Shown: positions 52,804 through 61,510, counted from the first letter of the stretch. The stretch is 64,000 bases of DNA from CAYNWK01 sp964400875 (GCA_964400875.1 CAYNWK010000007.1:1-64000), one strand, 5' to 3'. Translations and numbers: made by a program. Notes: a model not told the origin generated them from the sequence alone.

Positions 52804-54754
52804 AATTGATTACTCTCCCGTCTTGGGACGCCTTTTCCGGTTCGATATCTAACAATTCGAGCACGTCGTCTCCTGGGATCTCTTCCCGTTCGAGCAGCGC
52901 GTCAACCAGCCGGTCCAGGCCATCCCGGTTGTCTCGCAACGTCTCTTGGGATCGCTGGTAAGCCTCGTCGAGGATCCGGCGAACTTCTTCATCGATCTCG
53001 CGAGCGGTCGTTTCGCTGTATTCACGCCTTTTCGCGATCTCCTCACCCAGAAATACGTTTTCGCGCTCGCCGCCCAGGGCGACGTGCCCCAGTTTTTCAC
53101 TCATTCCCCAGTCCAGCACCATCTTGCGCGCCAGCTGGGTGGCCTGTTTGAGGTCATTTTCCGCGCCGCTGGTGATCGTGGTCAGCGCCAGATCCTCCGA
53201 AGCGCGGCCGCCCATCATCACCGCCAGGCGGTCGAGCATGTAATCTTTGTTGTACAGGTAGCGATCGCGTTCGGGGAGCTGCTGCGTGACGCCCATCGCG
53301 CGTCCGCGCGGCACAATAGTGACCTTGTGGATCGGATCGGCATGAGGCAGAAGCGCGGCGACCACTGCGTGCCCGGCCTCGTGATATGCCAGCGTGCGCA
53401 GCTCATCTTCCGTCAAGGCCAGGCTCTCCCGTTCCAGGCCCATCATCACTTTGTCACGGGCATCTTCGATATCATCGTATTCGATCTTATCCTTGCCTTT
53501 GCGGGCTGCCAGCAGGGCCGCCTCGTTGAGGATATTTTCCAGGTCTGCTCCGCTAAAGCCCGGCGTGCCGCGGGCGACGTTCTCCAAATCCACGGCTTCC
53601 GCCAAGGGCTTATTGCGTGAGTGGATCTTCAAGATCTCGACCCGGTCGTTTTTCGTGGGCAGATCGACGGTGATCTGGCGGTCGAACCGTCCGGGACGGA
53701 GCAACGCAGGGTCCAGTATGTCCGGGCGATTGGTCGCGGCCATGACGATCACGTTTTCATTGGGCTCGAACCCGTCCAGCTCGTTGAGCATCTGATTCAG
53801 AGTCTGTTCGCGCTCGTCGTGCCCGCCGCCCAATCCTGCGCCGCGCCGGCGGCCGATGGAATCCAGCTCATCAATGAAAATGATGCTGGGCGCCGCATTT
53901 TTGGCTTCTTTGAACAGGTCGCGCACCCGCGAGGCACCTACGCCGACGAACATCTCCATGAAATCCGAACCGGTGATATTGAAAAAAGGCACGCTGGCTT
54001 CCCCCGCAACCGCGCGGGCCAAGAGCGTTTTGCCGGTGCCCGGTGGGCCAACCAGCAGCACGCCCTTGGGGATTTTGCCGCCCAGGCGCTGGAGACGTTC
54101 CGGTTCTCGCAAGTAATCGATCACTTCTTCCAATTCCCGCTTGGCACCCTGGGTTCCAGCTACGTCATCGAAAGTCGTCCTCTCCTGGGTGCGATCGTAC
54201 ATTTTGGCTTTGCTCTTGCCCATTTGGAAGATGCCCTGCCCCTGGGACTGCATGCGCCGGAAGAAGAAATAACCGATGCCGAGCAGTAACAGGAAGGGCA
54301 AGAAGTTCAGCGCGATCGTCCACCAGGCAAAATCCTGTTGGGGTTGGGTGTTGATCTCGACGTCGTTGGCACGCAGCAATTGGAATAGTTCATCATCGCC
54401 AAAGGAGGGCAGATAGGTCACAAAGCTGGTGTATTCGACCGTATCTTCCCCGGCAAGCGTTTCAATCGTCCTTGTTTGCGCATCTTTGAATTCCCCGCTG
54501 ATCTGTTGCCCGGCAACGGTGACCTGCGCGACGTTGTCATCCTCGACTTGTTGGCGGAATGTCGAGTAACTGATCTGGGTTTCATTATTTAACGCCTGGT
54601 TTATGGTGCTCCAGGTCCAGAAAGCCAGGACCAGCAGCAGGACAACCCAGATCAGCGAGCGAGAGTTTCCGAATAAGCCGCGGCCCTGCCCGGGAAGTTT
54701 CGGTTTTCCTTTTCCTTTATGGTTGTTCCGATTTTGGTTTAAATTTTTATTCAC
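52802..54754 (-). CDS. ftsH: ATP-dependent zinc metalloprotease FtsH
   Basis: A 650-residue membrane AAA+ protease that degrades misfolded and regulatory proteins. The N-terminus has a basic Lys/Asn-rich stretch, then two membrane helices around an external loop. Walker A is GPPGTGKT, Walker B IIFIDELDSIG, and the second region of homology ends in RPDILDPALLRPGRFDRQI. The zinc site is HEAGHA with a downstream Asp. It overlaps the preceding PRC-barrel gene by ATGA. Confidence 0.95.
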   Translation of the reverse strand: MNKNLNQNRNNHKGKGKPKLPGQGRGLFGNSRSLIWVVLLLVLAFWTWSTINQALNNETQISYSTFRQQVEDDNVAQVTVAGQQISGEFKDAQTRTIETLAGEDTVEYTSFVTYLPSFGDDELFQLLRANDVEINTQPQQDFAWWTIALNFLPFLLLLGIGYFFFRRMQSQGQGIFQMGKSKAKMYDRTQERTTFDDVAGTQGAKRELEEVIDYLREPERLQRLGGKIPKGVLLVGPPGTGKTLLARAVAGEASVPFFNITGSDFMEMFVGVGASRVRDLFKEAKNAAPSIIFIDELDSIGRRRGAGLGGGHDEREQTLNQMLNELDGFEPNENVIVMAATNRPDILDPALLRPGRFDRQITVDLPTKNDRVEILKIHSRNKPLAEAVDLENVARGTPGFSGADLENILNEAALLAARKGKDKIEYDDIEDARDKVMMGLERESLALTEDELRTLAYHEAGHAVVAALLPHADPIHKVTIVPRGRAMGVTQQLPERDRYLYNKDYMLDRLAVMMGGRASEDLALTTITSGAENDLKQATQLARKMVLDWGMSEKLGHVALGGERENVFLGEEIAKRREYSETTAREIDEEVRRILDEAYQRSQETLRDNRDGLDRLVDALLEREEIPGDDVLELLDIEPEKASQDGRVIN

Positions 54755-55566
54755 AAAGCTCTTTCCGATCCGCGCTTGCGTTCCCAGTATTTGGGCCTGC
54801 CATAGTAATCATAAAGTGTGTCTTCGTATGCCCGGTTGACCGGCTGTCCTGGATGATATTCCGGACTATTTTTAATCGCAACCCGGGTAAGATCAACCCT
54901 TACTTCGCCCTGCTCATGGCGGAACCATTTGATCCAATCCGTGGAGAGCAGGACTCGCCGGCCGGGCAGCAGCGCGCCGGTATCGACAACCAGGTAGCGG
55001 ACCTTCCAATCTTCATCTTCCACGATGAAATCATCTACATCACCAATTTTCCCGTCGCTGGCGTCGATAGCATAGCCGATCACCTCGCGCATGCTGCGCA
55101 AATGGGGGTCGCCTTGTTCTTCCGGCTCGATCTTGAGATGGTTACCATCCAGTTCTTCAAGGCCGGCATCGGCGACGGAATCCTCCGCTACGATGTCCGG
55201 TTTTACCCCAACTACCCGGGAACCGGGTGAGTGGGCATCGGTGCCCCAATAGATCGGCCAACCGAAATATTCTTGGAGTTCCAATTGTTGTTGGCGGGAG
55301 ACCGGTTTATCTGCGTCTACTTCCGGACCATTCTCTATTTCCTCCCGCGTAAGCGAGACCGGAAAGGTTTGGGTATCCCAACTGGGTACACCCAGGGCTG
55401 TTAGCGAGATAAGCACCCGCCGGCCCAGCAACCACGGACCGGTATCCGCGATCATATAACGGATGGCCCATTGATCATCTTCAAAGAAAAAATCGTGGAC
55501 GTGGCCAATCTGATCATCTGTGGCCTGAATGTCGTATCCGAAAAGCTCTTTTACGCTGCGTAGCAC
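54751..55566 (-). CDS. Protein with two PRC-barrel domains
   Basis: About 271 residues with two PRC-barrel repeats: VKELFGYDIQATDDQIGHVHDFFFEDDQWAIRYMI and its partner REVIGYAIDASDGKIGDVDDFIVEDEDWKVRYLV, each followed by a GRRVLIS/GRRVLLS strand (not consecutive quotes). PRC barrels bind RNA, proteins or membranes; the role here is unknown. GTG 55566 (VLRSVKELFGYD) is chosen because family similarity starts there, with AGGAGG about 12 bases upstream; the frame could run to 55698 but that would cover the inferred promoter. Coupled to ftsH by ATGA. Confidence 0.75.
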   Translation of the reverse strand: MLRSVKELFGYDIQATDDQIGHVHDFFFEDDQWAIRYMIADTGPWLLGRRVLISLTALGVPSWDTQTFPVSLTREEIENGPEVDADKPVSRQQQLELQEYFGWPIYWGTDAHSPGSRVVGVKPDIVAEDSVADAGLEELDGNHLKIEPEEQGDPHLRSMREVIGYAIDASDGKIGDVDDFIVEDEDWKVRYLVVDTGALLPGRRVLLSTDWIKWFRHEQGEVRVDLTRVAIKNSPEYHPGQPVNRAYEDTLYDYYGRPKYWERKRGSERAL

Positions 55567-55719
55567 TTGGTTTGCCAGCCTCCTGAGGGCTAACGTATTG
55601 TTGTCAGAATGATATGGGATTTCTGTTGTTCGGGGTGGTCGAAGACAACCCGAATAACTACGCTTTTCCAACGATCTGCATAGCTCTCCATATAACAATA
55701 ACCGAAGCCTTCCGGTCCG

Positions 55720-55763
55720 TATATGTATCAGGGTACAAGGATGGGGTACAAAAAGGGATATAT
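55720..55763 (-). promoter_or_regulatory. Triple direct-repeat promoter element, copy 1
   Basis: On the minus strand TATCCC, TACCCC and TACCCT occur at 12- and 13-base spacing; about 20 bases further is TATTGTTATA, a possible -10. The same layout recurs at 56370-56413 (about 27 of 35 aligned bases identical, nearly all differences transitions). It lies upstream of the PRC-barrel/ftsH operon. Confidence 0.6.
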
Positions 55764-55806
55764 TCGCTGTTCGATTTTAAGTGAAACAGTGGAAATGCCG
55801 AAAAGG

Positions 55807-56226
55807 TTAACTCACCGGGTGGCTTCGTAGATCAAGATGTTTTGTTGAGTTTCCTACGGGCTGGCGCAGGATGGCAATTAATTCGTTCAAGGAGGGGTTG
55901 ACCTCTTTGATCTGAGGTTCTTTCCACATGATTTTGGCCTGGCTGCCATCCGTAGCGATGGCAAGCACGCCGATATGCGGATGCGCGGTCAGCAAAGCAT
56001 GGATGGCATCCGGGATCTCACCATTCACCGGGAAAGACACGATCACCCAATTGGCGCTCTTGCGCTCGATAGCCCCGGGAATATTCGCAATGTCGACGAT
56101 CTCTTCAACGACGCACAGGCCAGGTACTCTTTGTAAGGCGCGTTTCAACATCCCTCGCAACAAACGCGGCTGGTTCGCCAGGATAATCTTGCTCGCTCGT
56201 GGAGTAACGTCTGGGTAACTATTCAC
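55807..56226 (-). CDS. Receiver-like protein without output domain
   Basis: About 139 residues. The fold pattern (KIILANQPRLLRGMLKRALQ, then VNWVIVSFPVNGEIPDAIHALL-type strand-helix order) resembles a response-regulator receiver, but the acidic pocket and phospho-acceptor Asp are absent (VIVSFPV instead of a D-containing strand). There is no DNA-binding domain. GTG 56226 with AAGGAC upstream is preferred to TTG 56265. It lies between two copies of the repeat element. The link to receivers is by eye and moderate. Confidence 0.55.
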   Translation of the reverse strand: MNSYPDVTPRASKIILANQPRLLRGMLKRALQRVPGLCVVEEIVDIANIPGAIERKSANWVIVSFPVNGEIPDAIHALLTAHPHIGVLAIATDGSQAKIMWKEPQIKEVNPSLNELIAILRQPVGNSTKHLDLRSHPVS

Positions 56227-56369
56227 TTTTACAAGTCCTTGATTAGTGGTTCGATGCGAGATCAAAATGTGAGATGGCGCTTTGGCCTGGATAATCCGTC
56301 GAGTCGATAAGGAAGTTTATTTTGTTGACCGTAATGTACCTATACAATAGCATGGGCGAGAGTCGCTGT

Positions 56370-56413
56370 CTATATATCAAGGTATAAGGGTGAGATATAG
56401 AAGGGGATACAAT
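56370..56413 (-). promoter_or_regulatory. Triple direct-repeat promoter element, copy 2
   Basis: Minus strand TATCCC, TATCTC and TACCTT at the same 12/13-base spacing as copy 1, then about 20 bases to CTATTGTATA, a possible -10. It is placed upstream of the receiver-like gene. The T-A-C-Y-Y type hexamers recall NarL-family heptamers, and a NarL-type gene lies next door. Confidence 0.6.
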
Positions 56414-56422
56414 CATCCATTA

Positions 56423-56470
56423 ATGGACAACACGGCGTTGGTCGTGAACAGCCAACGCCGTGTTGTCCAT
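56423..56470 (-). terminator. Perfect 19-bp hairpin after the LuxR-type gene
   Basis: Arms ATGGACAACACGGCGTTGG (56423-56441) and exact complement (56452-56470), loop of 10 bases. It lies 28 bases past the stop of the LuxR-type gene. There is no T-tract, so termination would have to rely on the stem alone. Confidence 0.6.
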
Positions 56471-56498
56471 GTAACCCTTAAAGAAGATCTCTCCCCTA

Positions 56499-57155
56499 TT
56501 ATCTGGAGTTTTCGCGGATGATCGCCCAGTAGGAAGCGGCGTCCTGGCGGCTGCTGACGTTGAGTTTGGAGAGGATGCTGTGGACGTGGTTTTTTACCGT
56601 ACCGACCTCAATAACGAGCTGGTCGGCGATTTCCCGGTTGCTCAGATCGTGGCCGATCAATTTCAACACATCTTGTTCCCGTGGGGTCAAGTCCACCGAA
56701 CCGGGCACGCTGGCGATATCGGCAAAGGTTTGCGCCAGTGTATTCACCCTGGAGATCAACGCTGCAGCAATCTCGGGAGAAATGATGGCCTCATCCCGGT
56801 TGGCGGCGCGTATGTGCTTGATCAATTCGTCGACAGAGTCATCTTTGAGCACATAGCCGGCAGCCCCTGCTTCGACGTACTGCAAGATCTCCGTTTCCGA
56901 TTCGGCCAGACCCATCACGAGCACTTTTACCTGCGGATGAGTGTCGGTCAACGCCTGGGTGAGCCGTAAGGCTTCGCCATCTGCGAGGCGGGTGCTAACC
57001 AGGATTACGTCGCACTGGTCGGCCTTTTCGAGGGCCTCCCCGCCCGCGGTTACCGAACCGATCACCTCGATATCGCGCTCCTCTTCCATGATGGCAGCGA
57101 TAACATTGCTGATCAGGGGGACTTCGTTGACGATAAGTACTCGAACAGGATTCAC
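56499..57155 (-). CDS. NarL/LuxR-type response regulator with degenerate receiver
   Basis: A 218-residue protein. The receiver spans ~1-120 and the LuxR helix-turn-helix ~150-212 (LTPREQDVLKLIGHDLSNRE, then VGTVKNHVHSILSKL). In the receiver the acidic pair is NE (LIVNEVPL) and the phospho-acceptor position reads VILVSTRLADG, with Ser where Asp is expected; the switch Lys is kept (GYVLKDDS). It therefore probably works without phosphorylation. A TATAAT lies at 57226-57231 upstream (minus strand). No kinase is adjacent. Confidence 0.85.
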   Translation of the reverse strand: MNPVRVLIVNEVPLISNVIAAIMEEERDIEVIGSVTAGGEALEKADQCDVILVSTRLADGEALRLTQALTDTHPQVKVLVMGLAESETEILQYVEAGAAGYVLKDDSVDELIKHIRAANRDEAIISPEIAAALISRVNTLAQTFADIASVPGSVDLTPREQDVLKLIGHDLSNREIADQLVIEVGTVKNHVHSILSKLNVSSRQDAASYWAIIRENSR

Positions 57156-57279
57156 TCGCTAACTCAAGGATTTTACCGGCCTGGCGGCGCCAAACCGGCC
57201 AGTTGTTTTCAAAATCGGTATTCGAATTATAAGGGAAAACCGCGTGGCTTGATGTTAGCGAATCGTTAAACCCAAAAAG

Positions 57280-57318
57280 CGGGTGAGGTTGGAGCGCCGC
57301 GCGCTCCAACCTCACCCG
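57280..57318 (-). terminator. Terminator after the baeRF gene
   Basis: An 18-bp perfect stem, arms CGGGTGAGGTTGGAGCGC (57280-57297) and its complement (57301-57318), with a 3-base loop. On the minus strand TTTTT follows shortly after, so it reads as a Rho-independent terminator 20 bases past the stop. Confidence 0.82.
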
Positions 57319-57337
57319 ACTTGGCGGATTGGTCTGC

Positions 57338-58501
57338 TCAGTAGCGGAACAATGCGGCAACTGCTTCGTCCGAGGGCATAACTTGCGCTTCAAGGACGTA
57401 AACGGCGCCTCCGTTTAAGAATGTGTGGGTGCAGGAGAAATCGGCCAGATCGTAGTCCCCTGGCTGCCAATCCTCGTGCAGCTCTACCGCGTTCGACTCA
57501 GGGTCAAAACTGCCCCACTGGAGGAAGCCTCGACGGACAAATATCAAATCCGTCTTTTCAAAGTAAGACGCCGGCGCGATTTCCCTCAAATCGGTAGAAG
57601 CGCGCTGATCGTCTTGCCCGGCCAGCTGGGCGTAACGAGCCCTGGCGCGCTGCTTATCCCCTTCGAAGCGGGGCTGGACAAGCTGCCAGGCGCGTTCGTG
57701 CAGTTTTTCGGCGCTTAATTCTTCCGGGTTGCCCTCGATGCCGCCCTCCACCAGGTGCTCATACCCGGTTACCTGGCGATAAATGGGGAGCAGATATTCC
57801 ACCCCGGCGAGGACAAGCGGGGCGCGCGTCTCTGCAAGGATCTGCTTAAGCCCATCATCGATTTTTTCGAAATAGCGGGCGATTTGCTCCTTTGGGTCGT
57901 CCTCACTGGCGAATCCCTGTCCATGGAAGACCGCCGGCCTGCTCCCGACCTGGTTCTGCGTGCTGGTGTGCCACTGCAGCTGCGCCTCGGGATCATCCCA
58001 CATGAGCGCTTCAGCCAAGCTTTCCGGCACTTCCTCAGGCAGATCCAGCTGGGCGATGCTATCCTGGGTGCCTTGCAGCAATCTGACCTCGTTTTGGCTG
58101 AGGGCAAGCAGGAAGAACCGACCATTCTCGCTGATCAGGCTCATCAGAGGTTTCGTGTGAAAGCGTTCAGAAACCGTAACCAATGGCTCAAATCTAACCG
58201 GTAAGCGGAAGGCTCTTAAATACTCGTCGGCCAGGAATAAAGCGAGACCGTCGCTCTGATGCTGCCAGAACCGGTTTTGCTCCTCCAGGTCCCGCGCAGG
58301 TTCCAAGATTGCGCGCGCTTTCGGGCCGCGCAGCCCAAGCGAGACGAGTTTCTCTTCCGCCTGGTCGAGCAGGTTCCGCAGGCGGATCGGGTCCTGCTGG
58401 ATTTCGTCGCCCACCCGATGGGTCGGCATGTAAATCGATACACAATTCCCCTCGCAGTCTGCGATCAAAGATTTAATATCGGCTTTTGCAATAAGGCTCA
58501 T
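57338..58501 (-). CDS. Bacterial eRF1-like (baeRF) family protein
   Basis: A 387-residue protein that resembles bacterial relatives of archaeo-eukaryotic release factor eRF1. Seen: an N-terminal VSIYMPTHRVGDEIQQDPIRLRN-type start (quoted in part), a middle FFLLALSQNEVRLLQG strand, PLVLAGVEYLLPIYRQ, and a C-terminal L7Ae-like part near RRGFLQWGSFD. No eRF1 GGQ can be seen. Comparative work on baeRFs proposes ribosome rescue or quality-control roles; a hibernation-factor gene just upstream fits. Assignment rests on recognition of the family, not a search. Confidence 0.72.
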   Translation of the reverse strand: MSLIAKADIKSLIADCEGNCVSIYMPTHRVGDEIQQDPIRLRNLLDQAEEKLVSLGLRGPKARAILEPARDLEEQNRFWQHQSDGLALFLADEYLRAFRLPVRFEPLVTVSERFHTKPLMSLISENGRFFLLALSQNEVRLLQGTQDSIAQLDLPEEVPESLAEALMWDDPEAQLQWHTSTQNQVGSRPAVFHGQGFASEDDPKEQIARYFEKIDDGLKQILAETRAPLVLAGVEYLLPIYRQVTGYEHLVEGGIEGNPEELSAEKLHERAWQLVQPRFEGDKQRARARYAQLAGQDDQRASTDLREIAPASYFEKTDLIFVRRGFLQWGSFDPESNAVELHEDWQPGDYDLADFSCTHTFLNGGAVYVLEAQVMPSDEAVAALFRY

Positions 58502-58564
58502 CCGTGCGAGTTCCTCCCTTTTGAGTGATTGTTCTGCTTTAATAACTTCAGGCAGATCATCGTA

Positions 58565-58894
58565 TCAGCGCTGCTGCCAGGGTTTACGTTTTTTATCTCT
58601 GAGCTGGCGAATCTGGCGTTCGACGACCTCCAGCGCGCCTCGGATAGCCGGTTCGACATGCCGATCTTTCTCCACGCCGACCACGTTCTTCGGCTTGATA
58701 AAGGCGACGACACGGGCCTGGTACAGTTTGGTCGTCTCACTTTCGGCGACCTCTTCAACGGCAACAGACGCGCCAATCATATCCTTATGGCCTTCCGCGA
58801 GATCGCGTAACTTTTGTTCAGCCTGCTCTCGCATGGCTTCATCGAGATGTTCCACTTCGTTGTAAAACTCAAATTCAAATTCTGGCAAGGTCAT
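58565..58894 (-). CDS. Ribosome hibernation/RaiA-like S30AE protein
   Basis: A 109-residue protein with the short HPF/RaiA layout: an N-terminal strand (PEFEFEFYNEV), a helix (DEAMREQAEQKLRDLAEG), then VVAFIKPKNVVGVEKDRHVE and a basic helical tail ending KKRKPWQQR. Proteins of this fold bind the 30S subunit to store or protect ribosomes. AAGGAG precedes the ATG. Its divergent sequence makes this a moderate call; the neighbouring baeRF gene supports a ribosomal role. Confidence 0.65.
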   Translation of the reverse strand: MTLPEFEFEFYNEVEHLDEAMREQAEQKLRDLAEGHKDMIGASVAVEEVAESETTKLYQARVVAFIKPKNVVGVEKDRHVEPAIRGALEVVERQIRQLRDKKRKPWQQR

Positions 58895-58909
58895 GGTGCA
58901 CTCCTTTTC

Positions 58910-59281
58910 TCAGGTCGCGTTCTTGAGGTAAGGTATGAATACTTTCCGAAACTGCCCAAAGAGCAGGAGAATTAGGTTGGCTCCAAGGACGATCGGCCAA
59001 CCATCGGGCCCTGGATCGACGGTCTGCAACACGTCGGATAACCCGGGCACATACACGGCGGCGATTAACAAGCCGATGGTCAGGGCCAATGCTCCCCAGA
59101 CATACGGGTTGCTGGAGATCTCGTTGTGCCAGACCCCGGAATCATCATCGCGCATATTGAAGACGTGCCATAGCTGCGCCGCGGCCAGCGTTAGGAAAGA
59201 GATCGTCACTGCTTTCATCTCGCCCATCCCAAAGCTGGTCAGGGCAAGCGCGAATACGCCCAGCATACTGAAGGTAATCAT
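58910..59281 (-). pseudogene. C-terminal fragment of a P-type cation ATPase
   Basis: A 123-residue frame with about four membrane helices that matches only the Cation_ATPase_C region of calcium/cation pumps: TISFLTLAAAQLWHVFNMR, NPYVWGALALTIGLLIAAVY and PGLSDVLQTVDPGPDGW. The catalytic DKTG and ATP-binding domains are absent, and the PolX gene ends just 24 bases upstream. No Shine-Dalgarno precedes the ATG. It is most likely a deletion relic, though a stand-alone membrane protein cannot be excluded. Confidence 0.7.
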
Positions 59282-59305
59282 TGGGAGGGGCGGATAAAAT
59301 GGCGC

Positions 59306-60625
59306 TCAGCGTTTCAGTAAGTCCGCCAGTTCTTCCCAGCTGCGCGTGTTCAGGACATCCTCCCGGCTCAGCCAACCCCGCCGGGCCTGGTTCAGGCCGT
59401 AGCGCAGGTAAGCAAGTTCGGATGGGCGGTGGGCGTCGGTTGAGATAACGAGCTTCAAGCCCATTTCTTTGGCCAGCTTGCTGTGCACGTCATTTAAATC
59501 CAGTCGACTAGGGTGCGCGTTGATCTCCAGGAAGCAGCCTCGCTCCAACGCGGCGGACATCAACCGTTCCATATCCAGGTCCATCGGGGCGCGGCCATCC
59601 AGCCTGCGTCCGGTCGGGTGGGCAAGGATGTTGAAATAGGGATTATCCATCGCCCGGATGATGCGCTCGGTTTGAGCCTCACGGGAGAGGCCAAAGTTGG
59701 AATGCACCGAACACACGCGCAGATCCAATCGGGCCAGGATGTCATCGGGTAGAGCCAGGCTACCGTCCTTTAGGATGTCGACTTCGACGCTCTTGAGCAC
59801 CCGCAGACCGTCGAGCTGGTCGTTAAGCTGGTCAATGCGTTCGATTTGTTCGGCCAAATCTTCCGGGTCCTGGCCATGGACGATGCCGATATGCTGGGAA
59901 TGATCGGTGATGGCGATATATGCGTGACCCAGTTCCTTGGCTTTGTCAACCATCTCTTCCAGGCTGGCATGCCCGTCGCTGGCAGTCGTATGCATTTGCA
60001 GGTCGCCACGCAGATCCTCCAAGGTGATCAGCTCAGGCAGGTCGCCTGCTTCGGCAGCCCCGATCTCGCCGCGGTTTTCTCTCAATTCCGGGGGTATCAG
60101 GGGCAAGTCGAACAAACCGTAGATCTCTGCTTCGGTTTCTCCGGCCAGCCGTTCTTTCCATTCAAATACTCCGTACTCGTTGATCTTCCAATCCTGGTCC
60201 AGGGCCATGTTGCGCAGCTGGATGTTGTGGGCTTTGGAACCGGTCAGATAGAGCAGCGCGGCACCGTAACTCTCCGAGGCGACCACGCGCAGATCGACCT
60301 GCAGCCCTGCGCGCAGTTTAACCGTAGAGCGGGTCTCACCCTGCGATACGATCTCATCCACATCCTCGTATTCGACAAAATGCTGGATGACTTCCACCCC
60401 ATTCTGGCTGGAGGCGACCAAGTCGATATCGCCAACGGTTTCTTTTCTGCGTCGATAGCTTCCAGCAGCCTGAACCCGATCTACATCACCGTCTTTTTGG
60501 AGGTAGTCCAACAGGGGTTCGACGACTTCTTCGGCGACCATGAACAACGTGCGCTGCTCCACGCCGCCGTTTTTTTTCGAGTTCATGCAGGATGTCCGCT
60601 TCGATCGTCTCACCCAACCCGTCAA
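59306..60625 (-). pseudogene. polX: PolX C-terminal part (polymerase and PHP), frameshifted
   Basis: The remaining part of a family X DNA polymerase. The nucleotidyltransferase core has GSYRRRKETVGDIDLV with two catalytic Asps and a third in LQVDLRVV. The C-terminal PHP domain starts MHTTASDGHASLEEMV, with ITDHSQHIGIVHG, HSNFG, ILAHPTGR and STDAHRPSE as metal sites, giving the 3'-5' exonuclease. It is out of frame with its N-terminal part at a run of eight A (60570-60577); seven would join them into a ~570-residue PolX. Genuine mutation, slippage or assembly error are all possible. Confidence 0.8.
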
Positions 60626-61025
60626 CAGTGCTAATTTTTCCCTGCTTGGCGGCTGCGGCCAAATCCTCCCGACTAATTACGCCCAACTCTTCGTAGAGTT
60701 TCTTGACTCGCTTAGGCCCCAGTCCTTCGATGTTCATCAAGTCCGCCAGTTCGGATGGCGTGCGTGCGCGGATTTCGGTAAGCAGTTCCAGCTCGCCGGT
60801 CTCGACGATCTCCTTGATTTTCCCGGCCAGGTCCTCGCCGATCCCCTCCAATTTCTCCAGGTTATCCCCGTTGGCGAGCATGTCCGAAGCGCTGCGCGGC
60901 AGGGTAGCGATCGTGCTGGCTGCATCCCGGTACGCGCGAACCCGGAATTGGTTAGCGCCTTCAATTTCTAAAAGGTCTGCGACCTCCTTAAACTTTTCCG
61001 CTATTTCGGCGTTATGAACTGGCAA
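60486..61025 (-). pseudogene. polX: PolX N-terminal part (helix-hairpin-helix), frameshifted
   Basis: The first ~155 residues are the DNA-binding start of PolX: NAEIAEKFKEVADLLEIEG, YRDAASTIATLP, LEKLEGIGEDLAGKIKEIVE and MNIEGLGPKRVKKLYEELG (helix-hairpin-helix). After HELEKK the frame turns to basic nonsense (RRRGAAHVVHG) and stops. The correct continuation is in the +1 frame past the A8 run. TTG 61025 is the start, with AGGAGGGAGGG eight bases upstream. Confidence 0.8.
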
Positions 61026-61072
61026 ATTTACAGCCCTCCCTCCTGGCTCTCGCTCTGTAGCACATGTTCAGG

Positions 61073-61510
61073 CTAGCCATTGCCGGCCCCATTGGCCAGC
61101 TCCGAATGGATGGCGATGCCCCGCTCGTACATCCTGTGAATGGAGCACTGCTTGGCGATACGGAACAGCTTATCCCGTTCGTCATCGTCCAAATTGCCAT
61201 GGAGGTCAATCTGCTCTGTAATGCGTTCTTCGAAATCGGCCGGATTGGCTTGCCGGGTTTCATGCGCATCGAAATCCCGTTCATAGCGCAGCGTCAGTTC
61301 AACCTCCTGGAGATCAAGCCCGTGGTTTTGGGCGTATGTATTCATTATGATAGCTGTGCAGGCCCCCAGGCTGGCGAGCATCATCCCGTAGGGAGTTAAC
61401 GCATGGATGTGAGCGACCTCCTGGAGAGAGCCGTCTTCAACCTCTGGATCGGAGACCATGAATTTGGTTTGCAGTTGGCTATTTTGCCAGACGCTTACTT
61501 TTTCTGCCAT
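61073..61510 (-). CDS. OsmC-family protein (Cys type)
   Basis: A 145-residue OsmC/YhfA-like protein. The two family cysteines are in MMLASLGACTAIIMN and IAKQCSIHRMY. Such proteins reduce organic peroxides or act on thiol stress. AAGGAG is upstream of the ATG. It is a distinct OsmC subgroup from the Sec-type gene at 30.3 kb, with Cys where that gene has TGA. Confidence 0.88.
   Translation of the reverse strand: MAEKVSVWQNSQLQTKFMVSDPEVEDGSLQEVAHIHALTPYGMMLASLGACTAIIMNTYAQNHGLDLQEVELTLRYERDFDAHETRQANPADFEERITEQIDLHGNLDDDERDKLFRIAKQCSIHRMYERGIAIHSELANGAGNG

Noticed and set aside
60565..60580. Programmed -1 ribosomal frameshift in polX
   Set aside because: Joining the halves needs a +1 shift (or loss of one A); a -1 slip leads to the wrong frame. 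Transcriptional slippage or error remains possible.
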